From Candidatus Eiseniibacteriota bacterium (lineage in GTDB: Bacteria; Orphanbacterota; Orphanbacteria; Orphanbacterales; Orphanbacteraceae), in the NCBI GenBank assembly GCA_024276995.1, contig JAJRWB010000043.1, positions 66,830 to 130,829 on the forward strand: a DNA stretch of 64,000 nucleotides. Reading direction: 5' to 3'. Every line of letters starts with the position of its first letter. Position 1 is the first letter of the stretch. The notes under the pieces are model-generated. The model did not search any database. It was not told the DNA's origin and saw only the letters and a list, made by a program, of their open reading frames with translations. The translations under genes were made by a program, and so were the position numbers. Shown piece after piece: positions 59,887 through 64,000 of the stretch.

Positions 59887-61211
59887 AATCGGTGCTCGTC
59901 ATCGGGTCGGGGAGGATCGCCGCTCCCCTCATCGAGTATCTCCTCGAAAGGCGGGAGATCTCGGTGGTCGTCGCCTCTCTCGAGAAGGAGAGGGCCGAGG
60001 AGCTGGTGGGTGGCCATGCGAACGGCACGGCGGAGTTTCTCGACCTCACCGACAACGCCGGCATGAGTCGGCTCGTCGCCGCGGCGGACGTGGTGGTGAG
60101 CCTCGCGCCCCCGCCGTTCCATCCCCTCGTGGCGCGTCACTGCGTGACGGCGGGGAAGGCGATGGTCTCCGCGTCGTATGTGAGCGACGAGATGCTCGCC
60201 CTCGATGCCGACGCGCGGTCGGCGGGCGTCCTCCTTCTCAATGAAATCGGTTTCGATCCGGGCGTCGATCATATGTCGGCGATGAGACTGATCGACAGCG
60301 CCCGGAGCCGCTGCGGCAAGATCGTGGAATATCGTTCGTACTGCGGCGGTCTTCCCGCGCCCGACGCGAACGACAATCCTTTCGGCTACAAGTTCTCTTG
60401 GAGTCCCGCCGGCGTGATCGCCGCTTCGGAAGCGCAGGCGATCTTCCGGATCGAAGGGAAGACGATCGACATTCCGGGGAGCGAACTCCACAGGAACACG
60501 CGGCGCGTCCACATCGTGGGGATCGGCGAACTCGAAGCGTATCCGAACCGTGATTCCCTCAAGTATATACCGCTCTACCGGCTCGATCACGCCGAAACGG
60601 TGGTGCGTGCAACGATGCGTTATCCCGGCTGGTGCGACACGATCCGCGTGCTTTCCACGCTCGGTCTTCTCGGGAAGATGGAGATCCGGATGGAAGGGCT
60701 TACCTATGGGATGCTCATCGACAGGCTCGTCGGTTCGGGGAACGGTGGGGACGGCCGTCGCCGCCGTGTGGCGGAGAAGCTCGGGCTCGGTGTGGACGGG
60801 AAGATCATGGAGAGGCTCGATTGGCTCGGTCTTTTCGGCGACGAGCCGATCGGCATCGACAGGGGGGCGCCGGTGGACGCGCTCTTGGATCTCATGGTGC
60901 GGAAGATGGCGTACGCCCCCGGCGAACGGGACATGCTCATCCTCCGTGACGAGATCGTCGCCGAGTTCGAAGACGGACACCGGGAGAGGGCGGTTTCCCT
61001 CCTCATCGGGTACGGCGACCCGGAAGGGGCGTCGGCGATGGCCCGGGCTGTTAGCCTTCCCGCCGCCGTGGCGACGAGAATGATCCTCGAGGAAAAGGTG
61101 AAGGCGACGGGCGTGCGTATCCCGATCGCCCCGGAGATCTACGAGCCGGTGCTCGCCGAGCTTTCGACCCTCGGGATCGAGCTGGAAGAGACCGTCTCGA
61201 ACATCGAGTAG
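59883..61211 (+). CDS. Saccharopine dehydrogenase
   Basis: This is a 442-residue saccharopine dehydrogenase-type enzyme. The N-terminal Rossmann motif is VLVIGSGRIAAPLIEYLLER. LLNEIGFDPGVDHMSAMRLID and the SYCGGLPAPDANDNPFGYKF block are typical. With the upstream reductase it would turn saccharopine into glutamate and 2-aminoadipate semialdehyde. It starts at the ATG that overlaps the upstream stop. Confidence 0.92.
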   Translation: MKSVLVIGSGRIAAPLIEYLLERREISVVVASLEKERAEELVGGHANGTAEFLDLTDNAGMSRLVAAADVVVSLAPPPFHPLVARHCVTAGKAMVSASYVSDEMLALDADARSAGVLLLNEIGFDPGVDHMSAMRLIDSARSRCGKIVEYRSYCGGLPAPDANDNPFGYKFSWSPAGVIAASEAQAIFRIEGKTIDIPGSELHRNTRRVHIVGIGELEAYPNRDSLKYIPLYRLDHAETVVRATMRYPGWCDTIRVLSTLGLLGKMEIRMEGLTYGMLIDRLVGSGNGGDGRRRRVAEKLGLGVDGKIMERLDWLGLFGDEPIGIDRGAPVDALLDLMVRKMAYAPGERDMLILRDEIVAEFEDGHRERAVSLLIGYGDPEGASAMARAVSLPAAVATRMILEEKVKATGVRIPIAPEIYEPVLAELSTLGIELEETVSNIE

Positions 61212-61329
61212 AAAGAGACGATCGCATACGCCGCGCCGCGCGCGCGGCCGCGCTCCACGACGCGCCGGAGAGGAGTGAACGCCTATCGACCCCGTCGCCG
61301 CGCACGCGCTCATCTCCTCCCCCATCGGC

Positions 61330-62466
61330 GTGCTGACCATGCTCTGCGCCGTCACGTCGGTGATGTTCTTTCTCGAAAGCCGTTTTCGCTGGCGGATCTT
61401 CCGCTACTTTCCCCCTCTTCTTTTCATCTACGCCATCCCTATGGTTCTTTCGAACAGCGGCGTCATCCCTGCGAGCAACATCGTCTACGACGGCATCGGC
61501 GCGTGGCTTCTCCCCGTGTTTCTCACCATCATGCTCCTCGACGTCGACGTGAAGGGCGCCGTGCGCGTCATGGGTTCGGGCATCTTCGTCATGCTCATCG
61601 GAAGCGCCGGCGTGGTGCTCGGCGCTCCGGTCGCCTACTTCCTCGTGAAGGGGGGGCTCGGCGACGAGGCGTGGAAGGGTTTCGGCGCGCTGGCGGGAAG
61701 CTGGATCGGCGGGACGGGAAACATGGCCGCCGTGGCGGAAGGACTCGATACGCCTCCGTCGTATTACGGGCTCGCCGCGATCAGCGACAACCTCGTCTAC
61801 GCCGTCTGGCTGCCGATCCTGCTCGGGTCGAAGAACCTGGCGGGCCTCTTTCACCGCTTCACCGGCGTCGGGAAGGAAAGACTCGAGACGATGGAACGCG
61901 CCGCCCGTCAGCTCGAGACGAAGAGCAACGAGGTGTCGTTTCATCACGTGCTCTACCTGGCCCTCCTCGGCCTCTCCGTGGCGTGGATCTCGGCGCGTCT
62001 CGCCACCGTTCTTCCCGAGGCGCCGCCGATTCTCTCGACCGGCACGTGGAAGATCCTCCTGGCCACCACCTTCGGCATCGCCCTTTCGTTCACGCCGGCG
62101 AGGACGATCCCCGGGAGCCATCCCCTCTCGATGGCGCTCGTCTACCTCTTCGTAGCGCGCATGGGGGCGAAGGCGGAGCTTTCCGGTCTCGAAGAAGCGC
62201 CCTGGTTCCTCCTCGGCGCATTCATCTGGATCTTTTTTCACGGGCTGTTCGTCGTGGCGGGGGCACGGATTTTCCGCGTCGACGTTCACACCGCCGCGAT
62301 CGCCTCGGCGGCGAACATCGGGGGGATCGCCTCCGCGCCGATTGTCGCCGCCTTCCACAAAGAGAGCCTCGTTCCGGCGGCGATCCTGATGGCGCTCATC
62401 GGCTACGGAGTGGGGAACTACCTCGCTTTCCTGACGGCGCAGCTCTGCTACTGGGTCGGCGGCTGA
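61330..62466 (+). CDS. DUF819 family membrane protein
   Basis: This is an integral membrane protein of at least 378 residues with about 11 hydrophobic segments. Typical parts are FIYAIPMVLSNSGVIP, WIGGTGNMAAVAE, and AAIASAANIGGIASAPIVAA. DUF819 (YjcL) proteins are thought to be transporters; the substrate is unknown. The start is not clear. The first in-frame standard start is GTG at 61330. However, homologous-looking sequence (IDPVAAHALISSPIGVLTM) begins at an ATC at 61285, which has AGGAG upstream, right after an in-frame stop. A rare ATC start is therefore possible. Confidence 0.83.
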   Translation: MLTMLCAVTSVMFFLESRFRWRIFRYFPPLLFIYAIPMVLSNSGVIPASNIVYDGIGAWLLPVFLTIMLLDVDVKGAVRVMGSGIFVMLIGSAGVVLGAPVAYFLVKGGLGDEAWKGFGALAGSWIGGTGNMAAVAEGLDTPPSYYGLAAISDNLVYAVWLPILLGSKNLAGLFHRFTGVGKERLETMERAARQLETKSNEVSFHHVLYLALLGLSVAWISARLATVLPEAPPILSTGTWKILLATTFGIALSFTPARTIPGSHPLSMALVYLFVARMGAKAELSGLEEAPWFLLGAFIWIFFHGLFVVAGARIFRVDVHTAAIASAANIGGIASAPIVAAFHKESLVPAAILMALIGYGVGNYLAFLTAQLCYWVGG

Positions 62467-62473
62467 TCTCTCC

Positions 62474-62502
62474 TTGCGGCGCCGGCGCGTCGGTCTTACC
62501 TT
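62474..62502 (+). promoter_or_regulatory. Predicted promoter of asnA
   Basis: TTGCGG (62474-62479), exactly 17 bp and TACCTT (62497-62502) lie 53 bp before asnA, right after the DUF819 stop. Confidence 0.4.
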
Positions 62503-62554
62503 CTCCGTTGAGGGGCGGCGGCATTCCGCGCTTTTTCCAGAAGGAGATCCGACC

Positions 62555-63685
62555 ATGGCAGACAAGACCGCCGATCTCGCCGGACCGGGCATCGGCAGCT
62601 ACGATGAACTCGAGAAGATCCTCCCCACCGACTACGAATCGCTTCTCGATCCGAAGGAAACCCAAATGGCGATCACGGCGGCGAAGAACTTCATCGAGGA
62701 AGGGCTCTGCCGCGAACTCAATCTGATCCGCGTCCAGGTTCCCTTGATCGTCGACGTGAACAGCGGGGTGAACGACTACCTCGATCGCGATGGTTCGCGC
62801 ACGCCGGTGGAGTTCCATATTTCCAATGACAGGGAGAAGAACCCGGTCGACGCGCAGGTGGTTCAGGCGGCGACGAAGTGGAAACGGATGGCGCTGAAGC
62901 AGTTCGGCATGAAGCCGGGCGAAGGGCTCTACACCGATATGCACGCCGTCAGAAAGGATTACTTCCTCGACCATGATCACAGCGCCTTCGTCGACCAGTG
63001 GGACTGGGAGAAGGCGATCGAGAGGAAAGACCGGAACCTCGATTATCTCACCGACGTGGTGAAACGGATCTGGTCCGTTCTTAAGGGGGCGGAAAAGCAT
63101 GTGCAGGAGCTTTTCCCGAAGCTGAAAAGCGACAAGTATCCGAATCTCCCCGACGAGCTGACATTTCTCCACGCCGAGGAGATCCTCGAACGCTATCCCG
63201 ACCTGCCGCGCAAGGCGAGGGAGACGGCGATCCTCCAGGAGTACCCGGCGGTGTTCATCTACGGGATCGGGTGGGTGCTCGAGGACGGCTATCCCCACGA
63301 AATGAGGGCCGCCGATTACGATGACTGGATGACCGAAACAGTGTCCGCTTCCGGCAAGCCGATGCACGGGTTGAACGGCGACATCCTCGTGTGTAACCCG
63401 GTGACGAAAAGGCGCCACGAGCTGACGTCCATGGGAATTCGCGTCGACGCGAAGACACTGCGCGGCCAGCTCGAAATCACAGGGCAGCTCGACTTCCTCG
63501 ATATGCCGTATCACCAGGCGATCATAAAAGACGAACTCCCGTTGAGCATCGGCGGCGGCATCGGCCAGTCGCGGACGTACATGTATCTCCTCAGGAAAGC
63601 CCACCTCGGTGAGGTGAGTGTCACCGTGTGGCCGGAAATCCTGAAGAAGATGTGCGCGAAGAAGAAGATCTTCGTTCTCGAATAG
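62555..63685 (+). CDS. asnA: Aspartate-ammonia ligase AsnA
   Basis: AsnA makes asparagine from aspartate, ammonia and ATP. The 376-residue protein has the class II synthetase-like fold: LNLIRVQVPLIVDVNSGVND, VEFHISNDREKNP, VVQAATKWKRMALKQFG, GLYTDMHAVRKDY, DHSAFVDQWDWEKAI, and GGGIGQSRTYMYLL at the end. It is slightly longer than E. coli AsnA (330 residues). AAGGAG precedes the ATG. Confidence 0.95.
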   Translation: MADKTADLAGPGIGSYDELEKILPTDYESLLDPKETQMAITAAKNFIEEGLCRELNLIRVQVPLIVDVNSGVNDYLDRDGSRTPVEFHISNDREKNPVDAQVVQAATKWKRMALKQFGMKPGEGLYTDMHAVRKDYFLDHDHSAFVDQWDWEKAIERKDRNLDYLTDVVKRIWSVLKGAEKHVQELFPKLKSDKYPNLPDELTFLHAEEILERYPDLPRKARETAILQEYPAVFIYGIGWVLEDGYPHEMRAADYDDWMTETVSASGKPMHGLNGDILVCNPVTKRRHELTSMGIRVDAKTLRGQLEITGQLDFLDMPYHQAIIKDELPLSIGGGIGQSRTYMYLLRKAHLGEVSVTVWPEILKKMCAKKKIFVLE

Positions 63686-63725
63686 CACGGGCCGGTTCGC
63701 CGCCCGGGGGCACGTGAAACGGAAA

Positions 63726-63755
63726 AGGGCCGCGGGAGGAGTCTCCCGCGGCCCT
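63726..63755 (+). terminator. Terminator after asnA
   Basis: A perfect 13-bp stem (AGGGCCGCGGGAG with CTCCCGCGGCCCT) and a 4-base loop start 40 bp after the asnA stop, with AAA before the stem and only a weak T-run after it. Confidence 0.75.
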
Positions 63756-64000
63756 GGTTCGTGAGGGCCGAGCGGTTCAAGGGCGATTCTGCCGATTGGA
63801 AACTTCTTTGGCGGGAAAGAACTGTAACCGATTCGCTCCGAGCTTAGCCCAGATCCACGGATAAGAGCTAAAATCGATCATAACACATGCAGCAATACCT
63901 CAGCGACCTTGCGAAGAGGCAGAATTCGTTCTTTTCTGAAGGATTCTTCCGCGGCGGGTCGGCCCAAGCCGGACGATCGTGCCCTCGGACACATTTTTGG
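63756..64000. other. Right-hand end, no gene seen
   Basis: These 245 bp hold no convincing gene on either strand. The stretch 63840-63900 is relatively AT-rich and may be a promoter for a gene beyond the window. Confidence 0.35.

Noticed and set aside
1-64000. tRNA, rRNA, CRISPR arrays, insertion sequences or prophage genes
   Set aside because: I looked for cloverleaf-like segments, regular short repeats, transposase motifs and integrases on both strands and saw none.

Overview
The window is about 64 kb of GC-rich DNA (well over 60% G+C by eye) from a Gram-negative bacterium. It is tightly packed with operons, and many genes start with TTG or GTG. Several secreted proteins end in the FlgD-like/type IX-secretion-like C-terminal domain (an NPFNP-type motif, then a SGVYFYRL-type strand) that is common in the FCB group and in related candidate phyla such as Eisenbacteria, Krumholzibacteriota and Latescibacteria. 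No rRNA or tRNA is present, so the phylum is inference. I see no insertion sequences, prophage or CRISPR.

Layout. 1-3.4 kb (minus strand): a membrane-protein fragment, a TIGR04282 glycosyltransferase and an 832-residue protein that joins a PqqD-like region, a radical SAM/SPASM enzyme and an ArsM-like methyltransferase; this looks like an organoarsenical or arsenosugar-type locus. 3.7-8.97 kb: an exported oligoendopeptidase, a DUF2779 protein, a cyclase/formamidase, and an SPFH protein with a ribbon-helix-helix partner. 9-10.3 kb: arsR-arsM with a readable promoter and operator-like palindromes. 10.4-15.8 kb: a GH113-like hydrolase, a MoxR/VWA pair, a double CDGSH protein and a duplicated-domain lipoprotein. 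16.2-20 kb: a molybdenum cofactor operon (moeA, moaA, a moaC-MOSC fusion, mobA). 20.2-22.4 kb: a kinase, RapZ-C and nucleotidyltransferase operon resembling MurNAc recycling. 22.4-35.3 kb: a methyltransferase, large secreted proteins, a GT39/TPR protein, an MscS channel, a beta-barrel protein and a sulfatase-fold lipoprotein. 35.3-43.6 kb: a frameshifted hybrid histidine kinase, a sodium symporter with a 31-residue partner, a YaiI protein, a PPC-domain secreted protein, an NSS transporter with a membrane partner, and a ferredoxin. 43.6-50.3 kb (minus strand): two glgC-like genes translationally coupled to a gingipain-family (C25) protease that carries an in-frame TAG. 50.5-58.4 kb: a group 3b [NiFe] hydrogenase operon behind a consensus sigma-54 promoter, with maturation genes, an aminotransferase and a TPR protein. 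58.5-63.7 kb: lysine-ketoglutarate reductase and saccharopine dehydrogenase, a DUF819 membrane protein and asnA.

How it fits together. The hydrogenase (NAD(P)-linked), the 7Fe ferredoxin and the Moco genes suggest a facultative or anaerobic redox lifestyle. The ars genes point to arsenic exposure. The glgC pair suggests glycogen storage. The many exported proteins with two recurring C-terminal signatures (the FlgD-like domain and a WGxxKxxFR tail) suggest a busy surface-export system. Promoters that can be read mostly follow a TTGnnn - 17 bp - TAnnnT pattern, and terminators are strong GC hairpins with little or no T-tract.
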